A stretch of DNA of 64,000 nucleotides from assembly GCA_018136815.1 (NCBI GenBank), contig CM030931.1, positions 857,511-921,510 on the forward strand, in the 5' to 3' direction. Below the pieces are notes generated by a model. That model saw only the letters and a list, made by a program, of their open reading frames with translations. It was not told the DNA's origin and ran no database searches. Made by a program: the position numbers and the translations under genes. The DNA is from Isochrysis galbana (taxonomy: Eukaryota > Haptophyta > Isochrysidales > Isochrysidaceae). This document shows, one piece after another, positions 10,882-21,986 of the stretch (position 1 is the first letter of the stretch; each line of letters begins with the position of its first letter).

Positions 10882-11877
10882 TCATGTCCCGCGCGTCGTG
10901 GCCTCTGGTTCCGGCTGCTTGCCTCCCTCCAAGGCAGCAGGGGCGGTAGGCGAACGCGATAGGGGAATGCCCGAGAGCGACTTGCTCATGTTGGTGCTGG
11001 AAGCTGAACGCGGCATGGCGGAGGAAGTACGCACACGTTGACGCCGCGGCGCCTCGACGCATATCGCGCCCTCGACGTAACCGTGCGGCGTGCGCAGCGT
11101 TGTGCTCACTGATCGCACCATCCCTATCGGAGCAAGTCCCCCATCAGTAGATTGCCTATCTGAGGAAGTGGATGGCGTGCTGCTCGCTCTGCTCGAGGAC
11201 AGGTCGGCCGCGGGCGAATGGAGACCTTCGGCATGTCGAGGCCGCTGCAACCGAGGTGCCGCGTTTTCCATGTTGGCGATGGTGAGATCGCGCTTCATTC
11301 CTAATCCATCAAGAGCTGCCGCAGGAGCCATGGCCTTTGCTTGTTGTTGATACACTGCAAGCTCTTGCTTCAACATGGTCACGGCTCGTCTGAGGCTCGC
11401 GAGTTCGGATTCATGAGCACCTTCGCGGTTATGGCAAGTAGAGCGCTTAGCTAGTATCTGGCTGAGCTTGACCGTAGTCCTCTGATGCTCTCTTTTCTCC
11501 ATAATGAGCTCCTGCTCGAGCAGACCCATCCGTCGCACTGTGCTAAGCCTTTCGCTCTCCAGCTCGATGAGCTTGCGCTTGAGCGCGCTCACAACCTCGT
11601 TCAGCATGATGTCGTCGCCTGGAGAGATGTGCTGCAACATCGTCGATTGCTCCACAGCCGAGGGGGCAGCCGCAGCCGCAGCTGAGGGCACAGTGCATGC
11701 GACAGGCGGTGCCACCTCACACCTCGCTATCGGCGGCTCGTCGTGGTCGACTGGCACACCGGGGTCGAGCGCCTCGGTCTGGTTCCGCTCTGCCCATGAG
11801 AACCCCGCGTGCTTCACCGCAAACAGCAGCTCGGCGGCGGCGTGCGGGTTGTTGCTCACGTGCTGGGCGGCCGCCAT
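10882..11877 (-). CDS. Coiled-coil protein of unknown function
   Basis: 331 aa from the ATG at 11877; an in-frame TTG 33 nt upstream is less likely as the start. Residues ~85-185 form a coiled coil (LNEVVSALKRKLIELESERL, RRMGLLEQELIMEKREHQR, LASLRRAVTMLKQELAVYQQ). The last ~140 residues are Ser/Pro/Thr/Arg-rich and probably disordered, with RSxSxT repeats that look like kinase sites. No catalytic domain is visible. It appears to be a single exon, with a possible cytoskeletal or centrosomal role by composition only. Confidence 0.6.
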   Translation of the reverse strand: MAAAQHVSNNPHAAAELLFAVKHAGFSWAERNQTEALDPGVPVDHDEPPIARCEVAPPVACTVPSAAAAAAPSAVEQSTMLQHISPGDDIMLNEVVSALKRKLIELESERLSTVRRMGLLEQELIMEKREHQRTTVKLSQILAKRSTCHNREGAHESELASLRRAVTMLKQELAVYQQQAKAMAPAAALDGLGMKRDLTIANMENAAPRLQRPRHAEGLHSPAADLSSSRASSTPSTSSDRQSTDGGLAPIGMVRSVSTTLRTPHGYVEGAICVEAPRRQRVRTSSAMPRSASSTNMSKSLSGIPLSRSPTAPAALEGGKQPEPEATTRGT

Positions 11878-12198
11878 GAGGGGGCGTTCGGAAGTTTCGC
11901 AGAACAACAATCAGCGCCGCGTGGTAGCTTCACCGACCCTTCCGGATTTGGCAGAGAAGCGCGAAGCGAACGAACGGACGTGGCCGAGTGTTACAACTTA
12001 TAGCTCCACAGGACACCTTGACCCTAGATGCGAAATACAGAGCCGGGTGACAGATATACTAAGAAATACAGCAGCTACAATATGCATTTTTAATAATAGT
12101 AAATAATGCTATATCCTAGTCAAGCCCACTAGCTATAATCTATAATTGGTCATAATTTTTTATTTGTAGTCCCGGAATCAGGCAAAAAGCGTTAATTT

Positions 12199-12397
12199 GT
12201 CCACACCCTAGATGGGAAATACGGTGCCGGGGCCTGCAAATACAGCCAAATACATATGTATTTGGCCTCCGGCCAAATACATTTCAAATACATTCGAGGC
12301 CTACAACCCAGGACGCGCTTCAAATACAGCCAAATACATATGTATTTGGCCTCTGGCCAAATACGGTGAATACGTATTTCCCATCTAGGGTCCACAC
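12199..12397. mobile_element. hAT-like MITE with 8-bp target duplication
   Basis: A 183-bp element (12207-12389) has perfect 17-bp terminal inverted repeats CCTAGATGGGAAATACG. It is flanked by the 8-bp duplication GTCCACAC at 12199-12206 and 12390-12397. Eight-bp duplications are typical of hAT transposons. The inside has two copies of a palindromic block built from CCAAATACATATGTATTTGG and GGCCTCCGGCC. It has no coding capacity. A terminus-like relic, CCCTAGATGCGAAATAC, lies at 12023. Confidence 0.75.
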
Positions 12398-12430
12398 CCC
12401 TGCTAGCATGAAGAACCTCCCCTTCCGTAG

Positions 12431-12503
12431 GGCGGTCAAACAGGGGCTTTTTGACTACTAGTAAAGGTCAGACTGTATTCTTTGACCGTGGCGCGATGCC
12501 CAA
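12431..12503. repeat. Small palindromic repeat, copy 1
   Basis: About 73 bp starting GGGCGGTCAAA and ending TTTGACCGTGGCGCGATGCC. The ends can pair (GGTCAAA/TTTGACC). A related sequence with the same ends is at 30539-30613. The inner part is less conserved (CTTTT.ACTACTA.TA..GGTC). Confidence 0.55.
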
Positions 12504-13410
12504 TGAAAAACCTCCACGGGGGGCCACCTACCACCACGAAAATCTTCACTCGGACGAGTTCAGGAAGCTATCATTTTACGAAACGATACCTTTTCGATAG
12601 CGACGCCAAGTATTCAGTCATAAGTCATAATCATAAAGCTGATATAGGCTCACGACATACATACGGGGACAAATTGTATGACTCGCTTGGAAAAAGCCCG
12701 CAATAAGGGCACAAAGAGAAGTCCGTTGGGGAGAGAAGAGAGAACCCTCGGCTTACTTGTTGGACCGCCCGCCGCTCGCGTTGCCCCTACCTTTTCCCCG
12801 CACGGTGTGAAATAAAATTGGTAATTTGATTTTTATATTTGGGCTAACCAAACTGCATATATTTGCTCATATTTTTGGCACATGTTTGGGCGGGTTTTCA
12901 TTGAAATACCCGCCTATCCCAAACACCAGACACCGACACACAACACAACAGCACACAACAACGCACAAATGCACACACACAGCAGGACGGAGCGGTAGGT
13001 AGCGGAAGGCAAGCAGTTGACATGGACACAACAGCAACACACAGCAACACACAACTGCACATAGCAACACTTAGCTGCATACAGCTACACATCAACGTAG
13101 CAGCGCACACGCACCCACACATACACACACAGCAGCACGGAGGCGGGGCGGGGCGGCATGCGGCGGCGTGCAGCGGGACGGTAATTGGGGCGGCATGTAG
13201 CCGGATCGGTGGCGGGCCGCGCAGGGCGGGGGATGGGGTGGCGGGTCGCGGGGAGCGCGAAAAAATTGGGATTGTAACCTTCGATTTGACCCACTTGTAA
13301 AAATGGCTTAAAATGGGGCTTTGAGTTGGTGCTAGATTCATCCCGAGATCGAAATAGAAGCCCCCCAACAGCGCATAGCTTATCAAAACGTGATTCGTTC
13401 ACCAAACGGA
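12504..13410. other. Gene-free, simple-sequence DNA
   Basis: No gene recognised. 12910-13140 is rich in CACAACA and ACACAGCAACAC simple repeats, then a GGCGGGGCGGCATGCGGCGG stretch. It lies downstream of the TEL2 stop and may hold its 3'UTR. Confidence 0.45.
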
Positions 13411-16400
13411 TCATTGGTGTTGTTCTTTGAGCTTGTTGGAAAGCAACGCATGGCACGCTAATGCGAGGGCCTTACAGCCGTCGTCCACATCAGCTGCGAC
13501 GACGTCTCCTAGCCACTCGTGGATGTCATCGAGAGCAGAGCTAAGCTCTTGCAGCACAATTATAGATGAGAGCGATTGGGCGATAGTCCCCACGCAAACC
13601 AGCACTGCGCGCCGAACCTGCAACGAGAATTTCGGGCCCGCATGAAGAGATGTCACATTACAGGAGCGCCAAGCTATTGCTCGTGCGGCAAGGAATGCCG
13701 GAGGGTGCCAGCATGGAATTCATGCGGTAACGAGCGCGGCAGGAACTCTATGCATGAGAGTGTTTGTGAGGCGATATGATGGATGCAAGGCAGCGTCGGA
13801 CGGAGCCGCTCACCACTGCTTCTTCATGCATTCGAAGCACCCATGACAAGTCGCATAGAGCGCGCGCCATCGGCCGAGCGCATGGATACACTCCAGCTCC
13901 CCGCAACAAGGTTGCGAGGGTCAGGAGAAGTGCCTCTAGTAGGAAGCAATCGTCGCCTGCAGGCGAACATTTTTGTGAGTAAAGCTCGGGCCCGTGCGGA
14001 ATGCTCTGAGGGCTGCCGCCAGGGCATTGAAACGGGGTGCTTGGCAGTGGTGGGGAGATGCAATCCAAAAAAGCTCCAGGTGCGGCGTCGTGAGTGCGGA
14101 CTGCCGGGGTGAAGATGTCTTTCATGCTTCCCCACAACCCACCCGCTCCAATAGTGATCATCAGTTTATGGACTTGAACACAAGCAGTGCACTCACCAAG
14201 CATTTTGAAAGCGTTCGTGGGATCATCGTATCGTTGCATCAACGGAAAGAAGAACATGGGAGCTACTGTCGCCAACCGGCTTGCCGCCGCAGGTGCACGA
14301 GGACGCGGTGCAGAGTGGAAACGGCGAGTCTTTCCGAGCAGACGCGTAGTGACGCCGTGGGCCGTGCTCGATGTGCGCTCGTCTGAGCTGGCCACGATAG
14401 TGGCGCTGCTATCGGTGCTGCCGGAAAGGGTGGAGGGGGGGAGTCCCATCTCCTCTGCAGCCGCACGAATCGCCGCCAGCGCTTCCATTCGCATTTCTAG
14501 AGTATGGTTGCTCCCAAAGAATTCGTCGACAAGGTGCGGCGCCATCTCTTCGGGGCATGCGACGGTTAATGCAACTAGCGCTGAACGCCGCCACGTGCCA
14601 AAATGGGGGAGTGAGTATTGGTTGGTCAAGTGAAGGAGAGTCCGGCCCAATGGTACGGCGAGAAGGCGCAGCTCGGCGGCGCGGCCCGTGACTGGTGCAG
14701 CACGTTGAGCATCACCCATACCCATGTAGGACGGCGGCCGAGGTGCTGGGGCACAAGATGCAATTAGGCGAGAAGCAGAGGAGAGTGAGGCGGTGAAGAT
14801 TTCGTGTTCACCTTCTCGAGCGCGTAGCCCGGAGAGCAGCTAAGACGAGGGAAAGCGGCGGGTGGGCAAGATCGGTCGTTAAGACTTACGTGTGATGAGC
14901 GATCGAGGCAAGGTGTACGTATTGGCCATCGGCAAGTGGCGGGGCAGCAAATGCGAAGTGTGCGTGGCGATCCCGCCCGGTTCCTAGGGAGAAGTGCCAC
15001 GGCCCTCTGCTATGGAGGAGGGGGGGGTCGTAGTGGGGAACGGCGGAGCCCCTTGCTAACCTGTCGCAGATGGCGTGGAGCAGCCGCGGGTTGTAGGTCG
15101 GTCCTATCATCGGTCAAGTCAAAGGCTTCGAGAGACTCTTGATTCGACGAGCCGCTGCACTCGCTGCCGCTGTCTGTGTCGCTCTCGCTTCGTCCCTCGT
15201 CCTCCGCATCAGAACAATTCGCCTTGGTCGGAGCACCTTCGGCATCAGGATGGTGTTTCCGGTGACTCGTCTTACTACTCATGTCCTCGGTGAGAGGATG
15301 TGCATCCATTTCCACCTCTTCCTCCTTGGCCCACGCCAGTTGCACTGTGGCGAATGGATCCGCCTCTTCCTCGGAAGAGCCCTCGTCTCCGTTCCCATAA
15401 GCCGCCGCTGCCGCCGCGACTGCCGCCGAATGCTTACGCCGTCTACGACGTCGAATTTTGCTCCCTTTCGTCTTTTCACCGCCTACTTCTTTTGGGGGGG
15501 GCACCAAGCCCTCTTGTTCGCCGTCTGCGATACTCTCGATCTCCTCGTCCGAATCCCCATCAAACTTGATGGGATTAGAAGGGTCGATCACAGCTGAAAC
15601 CTTTTCTGCAACGTCCATTCCCAATCGCCGTGTCCTCGCCGCTGGAGATTGCAGGTGGCACTGAACACCTTCTAGCAAGGATGGCATTAGCAGCTGAGCC
15701 TCAACACGAGGCAAAGAGGCAATTCCCACGACGAGCACTCGTGACAGGTATTCCTGCTGTGCGAGTGGAGCGGCTGCAACGTGCAGCGAATTCGACCAGG
15801 CCGCAGCGACTCCGAGCAAAGCCGAAGGGAGAGCACCGCAGCGGTGGTCAAGCGTGCTGACATGTGCTTGGTTGCCATCCGGTGCCACAGCACGTAGGAG
15901 CGCAATTGTATACTCCACCGTTCGTAGAGGCAGCACTCGCGTCAGAAGAAGACGCGACGACAGCACGAAGCGAGCAGTCGGGGAACCGCCGAGAAGTGGC
16001 TTCAGCAGGTCGCAAAGCGTGGCGGCGCTCTGCTGACTGCTAGCGGCATGGCGGATGAGAGCCTCGAGTAGCGATTCAACACTGCCACTAGGGACATGCT
16101 GAAGGACAGCTGCTGCAACATCTTGCCGCCATCGTCGAGGATGGGGTGGTTTTGACGATGGTAGTAGCAGTATCATCGCCTCGTTCAGTCTCGCACGCCT
16201 AGCCAATCGACCCAACAAGACACCCCCAAAGCGAGCAATTGCCGAGGCCTGGGAGTTGGATGAGTACCCACTTTCGTGCAAGCTGAAGCTCTTGCCGGAC
16301 GTGGTGACACATGTGCCAGCCGGCACTTCATGATCTTTGATGGCACGACCCGGAGGCTCGGTGGCTTCGCAAGCACTCTGGAAATCAGCCAATATCCGCT

Positions 16401-17193
16401 CGAGAACAACCCTGCCGAAGACTTCTGCGCGAAGGCCGCTTGGGGGCGCGCCGCCTAGAGCATTGGCTAGTAAATCAGGCAATGTCACAATGAGCGAAAC
16501 GAGCTCATCAACCTCTGCCTCGTCGACTGAACCGGCGGCACTTATGCCGGGGATACGCGTCAATGATCGCCCCGGAGCTGCGCTTTTGATCACAGCAGTG
16601 CCATCCAGCAGTTGCCGTGATAGCCCAGAGGCTACGATGGACTGCAATAGCTCACAACAAAAGTAAGCACGCTGACGATGGAACGCACGCTCCTGAGCCG
16701 CCTCCTCTCGCGAAACCTCTGCTTCACCTTCGTCCATTGATTCCTCGAGATCGTTGCCCGTTTTTCTCGCCACAGATCTGCCGGGCCGTAGGGCGGAGGA
16801 GATGGCCTCGAGAGCTAGCAGAGCAGGCGCTTGGACAAAGAGAGGTTGGAGCCACTCATGCAGCTCTTCCTTTGTCAGTACACCGAGCCAGTTTCGGAGG
16901 ACGGGCCCGAGAAGCACAGCGGCCCAACGCGCGTAGTGCCGGCTTATAAAGAGCCGCGCGAGCTCGGCACGACGACCAGCGCACTCTTGGAGTAAATCTG
17001 CTGCTACGCGAGAGAGACCGAGCGTCTCAGCGGTTGCCGGCTCGTGGGCGAGCTGCGCGTGGGGAAGAAGGAGGCAGAGTGTGGCGGAGAGGGCAAGATG
17101 CGCCGAGCCAACCTCGCGCGCCTCGCGCAGCACGCGCGCCGCCACTGCCAGCAGCGCAGAGATTGCTGCCGACCACTCGGAGGTGTCGGCCAT
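13411..17193 (-). CDS. TELO2: TEL2/TELO2-like telomere maintenance protein
   Basis: TEL2 with TTI1/TTI2 (TTT complex) and HSP90/R2TP helps assemble PIKK kinases (ATM, ATR, mTOR). Proposed exons are 17193-15061, 14983-14890, 14745-13814 and 13617-13411, phase-consistent and giving about 1121 aa. Key evidence: LLEGVQCHLQSPAARTRRLGM followed by KFDGDSDEE, then SLEAFDLTDDRTDL, the conserved start of the TEL2 C-terminal domain; then LHLTNQYSLPHFGTWRRSAL and HLVDEFFGSNHTLEMR. The last exon ends DDGCKALALACHALL. A Lys/Arg-rich insert with Ala repeats (RRRRRKHSAAVAAAAAAY) precedes the conserved domain. The second exon (31 codons) is set only by splice signals and phase and is the weakest part. The ATG at 17193 is preferred over a GTG 30 nt upstream. 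I infer nuclear and cytoplasmic location. Confidence 0.82.
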
Positions 17194-17439
17194 CTCGACG
17201 CCACGCGCGAGGGGACGCCCCACGCCGCGGGGGGAGAGCCCGCGCTATTCCCTTCATTCAGATGGAGAGACATTTTATATTAGTTGATGGAGGGGGCTTT
17301 AGCCCAAGTTGTTGGGCCAAAAAGAGAGGGACAGAGAGAGAGAGGAGAGAGAGAGAAGAGGCGAGACGGAATGTCCGAGCGAGTTTTATAGTCATAGTAG
17401 ATTAGGCTATTGTCTGTCCTCTGTCGTCTGTACTCCTAG

Positions 17440-17800
17440 CTGTAAGATTAATTAAATTCTTAATAGTCTCACCGCACACGCGGCCGTGGTTCCTCTGCTT
17501 TCAACCCACGCAGCAAAACTTTCTACACACCCACTCCCCCGGCCCTTTGCCCCCCGCCACCAGCCACCAAGCACCAGGCGACTCCCCCCGTGCACTACTA
17601 GCTACTAGGGGGATAGGGGCGAAGGGCTTAGATATGGTCCGGTGGCCCGCGCCCCCCCCCCCCCCCCGGTGGTCCGTTCCCCCCTTCCTCCTGCGCCTAC
17701 CGGGCTGGCGGCGTCCTTAGTCCCGACTTCTCCTGTAAACAGGCGCGAGACTTACAAGGCGCGAGACTTACAAATTTTTCGGTGAGCTAGCGGAGCTCTC
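17440..17800 (-). mobile_element. SINE C 3' half (5'-truncated)
   Basis: This matches the 3' half of the complete SINE C copy at 39527-40281: GGCTTAGATATGGTCCGGTG, the CTCCCCCCGTGCACTACTAG block and CTGTAAACAGGCGCGAGAC. CGCGAGACTTACAA is duplicated within this copy. A C17 run (17657-17673) replaces the ACCCCCC of the other copy. The 3' end is GACTATTAAGAATTTAATT without the T-tract, so it is degenerate. Confidence 0.65.
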
Positions 17801-18061
17801 TCCCCGGCAGACTCATTCTCGCCAGGCTGAGTGCTGAGTCTCGAGCTTGAGACTTGAGAATGCCACGACGCAACGTCTTATTGAGATCCTTCGACACGTC
17901 TGAGATCAAGAGAGGCTGTTCGATTGAAACGACTTGGACAAGTAGCTCAAGCTCTAAGTGCGTATGTATGTCCATCATGAACGCACTGGCACTGAAGAGT
18001 ACGAATCTCATTTTCAGAAATTTTTCACGACCTCCGTGCGCAAGATGTAGCCTGCTGATTC

Positions 18062-18338
18062 TTATTCTTTGAGCTTCGTGTTCTTGTCGCCAGTCAACAG
18101 CTCCACCAGCTCGGCCTTGCCAATCTCGGAGGAGGTACGCAGCGCCTACGTCTACGTCGGATTCTGCTTGTGCGTTGGACACGGGCGTTGCTCGCGGCGT
18201 GATTGTGTGCCGCACCATGGGCGGGATGCTCTCGTCCTCGATCCCCACCGCTGCAAGCTCAGAGGCCACCTGCAATGCATGCCACTTGCTACGCAGAGAT
18301 TGCTCCCCAGGGGGAGAGGGGCGGGGGGGCGCCGACAT
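18062..18338 (-). CDS. Small two-exon protein (68 aa), unknown
   Basis: Exon 18338-18216 (41 codons) and exon 18145-18062 (27 codons plus stop) join in phase 0 across a 70-nt intron with donor GTGCGG and acceptor ACGTAG. The product is MSAPPRPSPPGEQSLRSKWH... ending IGKAELVELLTGDKNTKLKE. It is charged and probably helical, with no signal or membrane segment. It diverges from the oxygenase gene at 18830, so the 490 bp between them may be a shared promoter. I do not recognise the family. Confidence 0.5.
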
Positions 18339-18829
18339 CTTCCTCTGCCCCTCGTGGCGAGCTCCCCCCGCGACAGACCCCCGCAGAACGGTGCGTGCGC
18401 TACCTTAAGGTAAGAAACCGGCATGACATCGACTTCTCGTTCTGCAGTCGCTCTGCGAGACTCTCTCTCTCTCTCTCTCCGTCCGCCTCTCCTCGGCCGA
18501 CGGCAGGAAGATTCGTCCAAAACATTCTCCGGTCCCGAGATATCTCGCGGGTCGCGGGGGGGACCGACGCCAACGGCTGTGCGTACTGCGCCTTTCGTCC
18601 CACTACTGAAGCCTATCGCCACGAAGGCGTAGGGCTAGTGGAAAGAGCTCAACAAACTCTCCTCACGATGACTCGAGTCTCCAATGAAGGCGGCGCCCAT
18701 TGGGTCGATCCCGTTGCTCCGTTGCCGTCGATCGATCGGCCTCGGTCCCTCAGCACTAAGCTCTAAGGTTATACTCACACAACGAGAAAATTCCAAGGCT
18801 CCCCCCCCTCTCGCTGGCTGCCGCGAGCG

Positions 18830-20816
18830 ATGCTTTTGTCGGTGCTTGCCACCATCCCCGCCGTCTCCGTGCGGCTGGCAGGGGCGGAAGTGCTGAGCCC
18901 GGCGCAGCTGAAGGCAGAAGAGATCCGCCTGCGCCGCGCGCATACGCCCAAGCAAAACGCGGTGATGGAGGACCTCTTCCGGCCATGCACAGGCGAGCGA
19001 GCGGCCGTGCAGGCGAAGCTGAGGGCAGGCGCTCTGCCTGCAGATCTGCCGCGGGGCGCGGTGCTCAAGAACGGGCCCAATGCACGCTGGGGTTCGTCTG
19101 ATCCAGGGGATGGTGGCTGGCTCGATGGGGATGGGCTCGTGCACGCGGTGATCTTACCGCCAGACGAGGGCATCCCACTGTACTCGCGGGCATGGGTGCG
19201 CACAGCCGCCTTCGAGAAGGAGGAGCGCGCTCAACGTCCGCTCTTCTCGGGCTCTCTCGTTGCACCCTTTGGTCTCCGGCTGCTTGGTAACCTCGCCAAG
19301 AACGCGATCAGGGCATTCCAACCCCAGAAGGACACAGCCAATACTGGCCTTGTGCGCTTGCCGGGTGGCCGCTGCTTGGCGCTGATGGAGCAATGCCTCC
19401 CATCTGTGATCCGCCTAGGGCGTGACGGTCGGTTGGTGACGGAACAGGCCGAGTGCGACCTCGACGGCTGTCTTGTTGATATTCAGCGCTTTCCTCTTTC
19501 CCGGGGCGCGTTGACCGCACACTTCAAGACCGATGCCGGGGGCTCAGTGGGCGTAACATATTGTGCGAGTGGTACTCCAGGTGTGCGCGTTGATGTGCTC
19601 CATTCCAATGGGGTCATAGGCGCATCAAGCCTGATCGAATTTGCCGGTGGGGCGCAGACTATGGTGCACGACTGTGCCATTACTAGCCCAGCGCCAGCCG
19701 GAGGCGACGAGGCTTGTGCGGGCTACGTTTTAATCTTGGACATGCCAATGACGGTACGGCCGGAACGAATGATCTTCGACCGTTTCCCAATAGAATACGA
19801 GCCGACGAATGGTGCGCGCATCGGCCTGCTGCCGCGTGATGCGATCGGCGCCCCGAGAGCGCAAGAGGCCACCGTCTGGGTCGACGTTGATCCGTGTGTC
19901 GTCCTGCACACCGTCAACGCTTACCAGGATCCCCTAGACGCGACTATCCGCTTGACAGCGTTGCGCTCCACACCTGAGAGCCCGACCTCCTTCATCGGTT
20001 CATACACTGCGGCATACCTCTATGAGTGGGTCCTCGATCCCGCTTCTAGACGCTGCGTGTCCGAAAGATGCCTCTCACCTCTTCCCGTCGAGTTTCCGTC
20101 GCTCGACCCACGCCTCATTGGGAAGCGTGCTCGATATGGCTACGCTATTGCGCCATGCAGCATTGGAGGCCCCAACCGGTGAGCGTTAGCAGCAAAGCCT
20201 CGCGGCCTTGTCGCGTCTCCTGGTTCACACCCTTCTCCGGGCTAGCTGCTTCATCCGCATGAGTCGCACTGTGGTTTTAGCCCCTCCTACCCCCGCACGC
20301 ACGAGGCGAGCCATGTCTCGATTGTCACTGTGTTCGAGCCTGCCATAGTTGCTTGACGATCTCGTCTCCCTGATCAGGCACGGTCCGCCGTCTGAGGGCA
20401 TCTTGATCGACGCTGTTGTCAAGTTCGACTTGGAGAACGGGAATGTGGCCTCTCGATGGCAGACACCTGAAGGCTGGTGGCTTACGAGCGAGCCCACATT
20501 TGTGCCGCGCATCACGGACGACGATCCCAAACCCACCACTGAGGGTGATGATGGCTACTTGCTCGTATTTTGCACGCGATCGGCCGCCGGCGAGAAGGGC
20601 ACCGAGAACAATTCGCGAAACCGGGAAAGTACCGGAGGCATCATGGCAGAACAGGAAGACGGGCGCACTTCGAGACTCTTTGTGCTCGACGCCTCATCTG
20701 CAACGCCTGACGAACATCAAGGGACACGCATGGAGGCGGTCGCGGAGTTCGATCTTGGCGAGGCTGTACCATATGGACTGCACTCCCTGTGGATCCCCTA
20801 CGAGGAGTTGCAATAG
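18830..20816 (+). CDS. Carotenoid cleavage oxygenase (CCD/NCED/RPE65 family)
   Basis: Non-haem Fe(II) dioxygenase that cleaves carotenoid double bonds to apocarotenoids; family members are plastid-associated or cytosolic. Exon 1 is 18830-20178 and exon 2 probably 20378-20816 (phase 2, acceptor CCTGATCAG), about 595 aa. The four iron-ligand histidines are visible in TAHFKTD, VHDCAIT, HTVNAYQ and VPYGLHSLW. Family signatures: NGPNARW, GWLDGDGLVHAV, VEFPSLDP, RYGYAI, EPTFVPR and SRLFVLDA. The N-terminus (MLLSVLATIPAVSVRLAGA) looks like a signal peptide, so plastid or endomembrane targeting is possible. The 199-nt intron has no good frame. A Gly/Asn/Glu-rich insert (~490-530) is unusual. Substrate cannot be inferred. 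Confidence 0.85.
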
Positions 20817-20849
20817 GAGGCGGGACTGAGCTTTGTTCCTCGACTTCAG

Positions 20850-21312
20850 CAGAGCAACTCGTGAATACAGCCTCGTAGTAAGCTTCAGATGTCATGGTCT
20901 GCTTCCATATCCCTCTCGGCATATACTGCACAGTTCATTGTACCGGGCTTTAGCGGAGCAATTTTTGAATGCAATCTCGTAGTAAGCTTGAGATGGAATG
21001 AACGGCTTACATCTCCTTCGCGGCATATACTGCACAGTTCATCGTACCGGACTTTAAGGGAGCCATTTTTGAATGCAGTCTCGTAGTAAGCTTCAGGTGG
21101 AATGATCGGCTTCCAGGTCATCGGCATATACTACACACTTCATTGTACCGCACAACAAAGCGCGATTTCATAGACAGAGAATTAATAGGCGCTTATGCGT
21201 AAGCTTCAGGTGGAATGATCGGCTTCCAGGTCTTCGGCATATACTACACACTTCATTGTACCGCACAACAAAACGCGATTTCATAGACAGAGAATTAATA
21301 GGCGCTTATGCG
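20850..21312. repeat. Two-type tandem repeat array
   Basis: Three ~105-bp units share CGTAGTAAGCTTCAGATG, CGGCATATACTGCACAGTTC and ATTGTACCGG. They grade into two ~113-bp units containing TAAGCTTCAGGTGGAATGAT and ATAGACAGAGAATTAATAGG. On the minus strand the first type encodes a recurring EAYYETAFKNGS peptide. This could be a relic of a repeat protein, but no start, stop or flanking exon supports a gene. Confidence 0.7.
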
Positions 21313-21567
21313 CGCCCGCAACTGCGCGTTGTGCTCGTTTTTGCACTCGCATTCGCAAGTGCGCGTTCGCGTTGCGTATTGATGCGTCCATCTCGTATGT
21401 CATTTTTATTCCTTTACGTTCAGGGCCAAGCAAGAAAATGATTAGAAATGTCTCGTGGAAGTTGGGCAAACTTTTAGCGCCCGAAAAAGTTTAGCAAATT
21501 TGGGGTGCTCGTGCTCAGATCTCGGAGCTGCCAAATAAGTTGCTTAATTTGGGCAATAATAATAACA

Positions 21568-21660
21568 TCTGAGAGTCAGTACCACTACTTTCACTAGCCC
21601 AGTACCATCACGACAACCCTCAGCCAAGGCGCACTTGCCCGTACACAAGAGACTGAAACC
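21568..21660 (+). repeat. Dispersed repeat, copy 1 of 2
   Basis: AGTACCACTACT..CACTAGCCC.GTAC.ATCACGAC and CTTGCCCGTAC match 44724-44790 over about 80 bp in the same orientation. No coding capacity; family unknown. Confidence 0.6.
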
Positions 21661-21986
21661 TCAGGATCGGGATCGGGTTTTTTGCCCCCCCCCCCCCGGG
21701 ACCCCGATAGACTTTTTTTACCCCAGACCCCCTCCCCCGCTTAAAAAAAAGAGGGCTTGGAGGGTTCACTCCTTCTTTTTCAATATCGCTTTCGCTTCCG
21801 GGGTCAGGGCCATTGTGGTGGACTGGTTGGAGTTGTGGCTGTGGTGTAGGGGGCTTCCGCGGGGGGGGGAAACCGACGGCGGACAGTCAGTGCGAGGAGG
21901 AGGGAACCGGGGTGCGACGACGGAAGGGGGGCGTTGGCTCCTGTGGGGTAACATATATTTGGTTCTTTTTTTCTTGCTTCTTGGTC

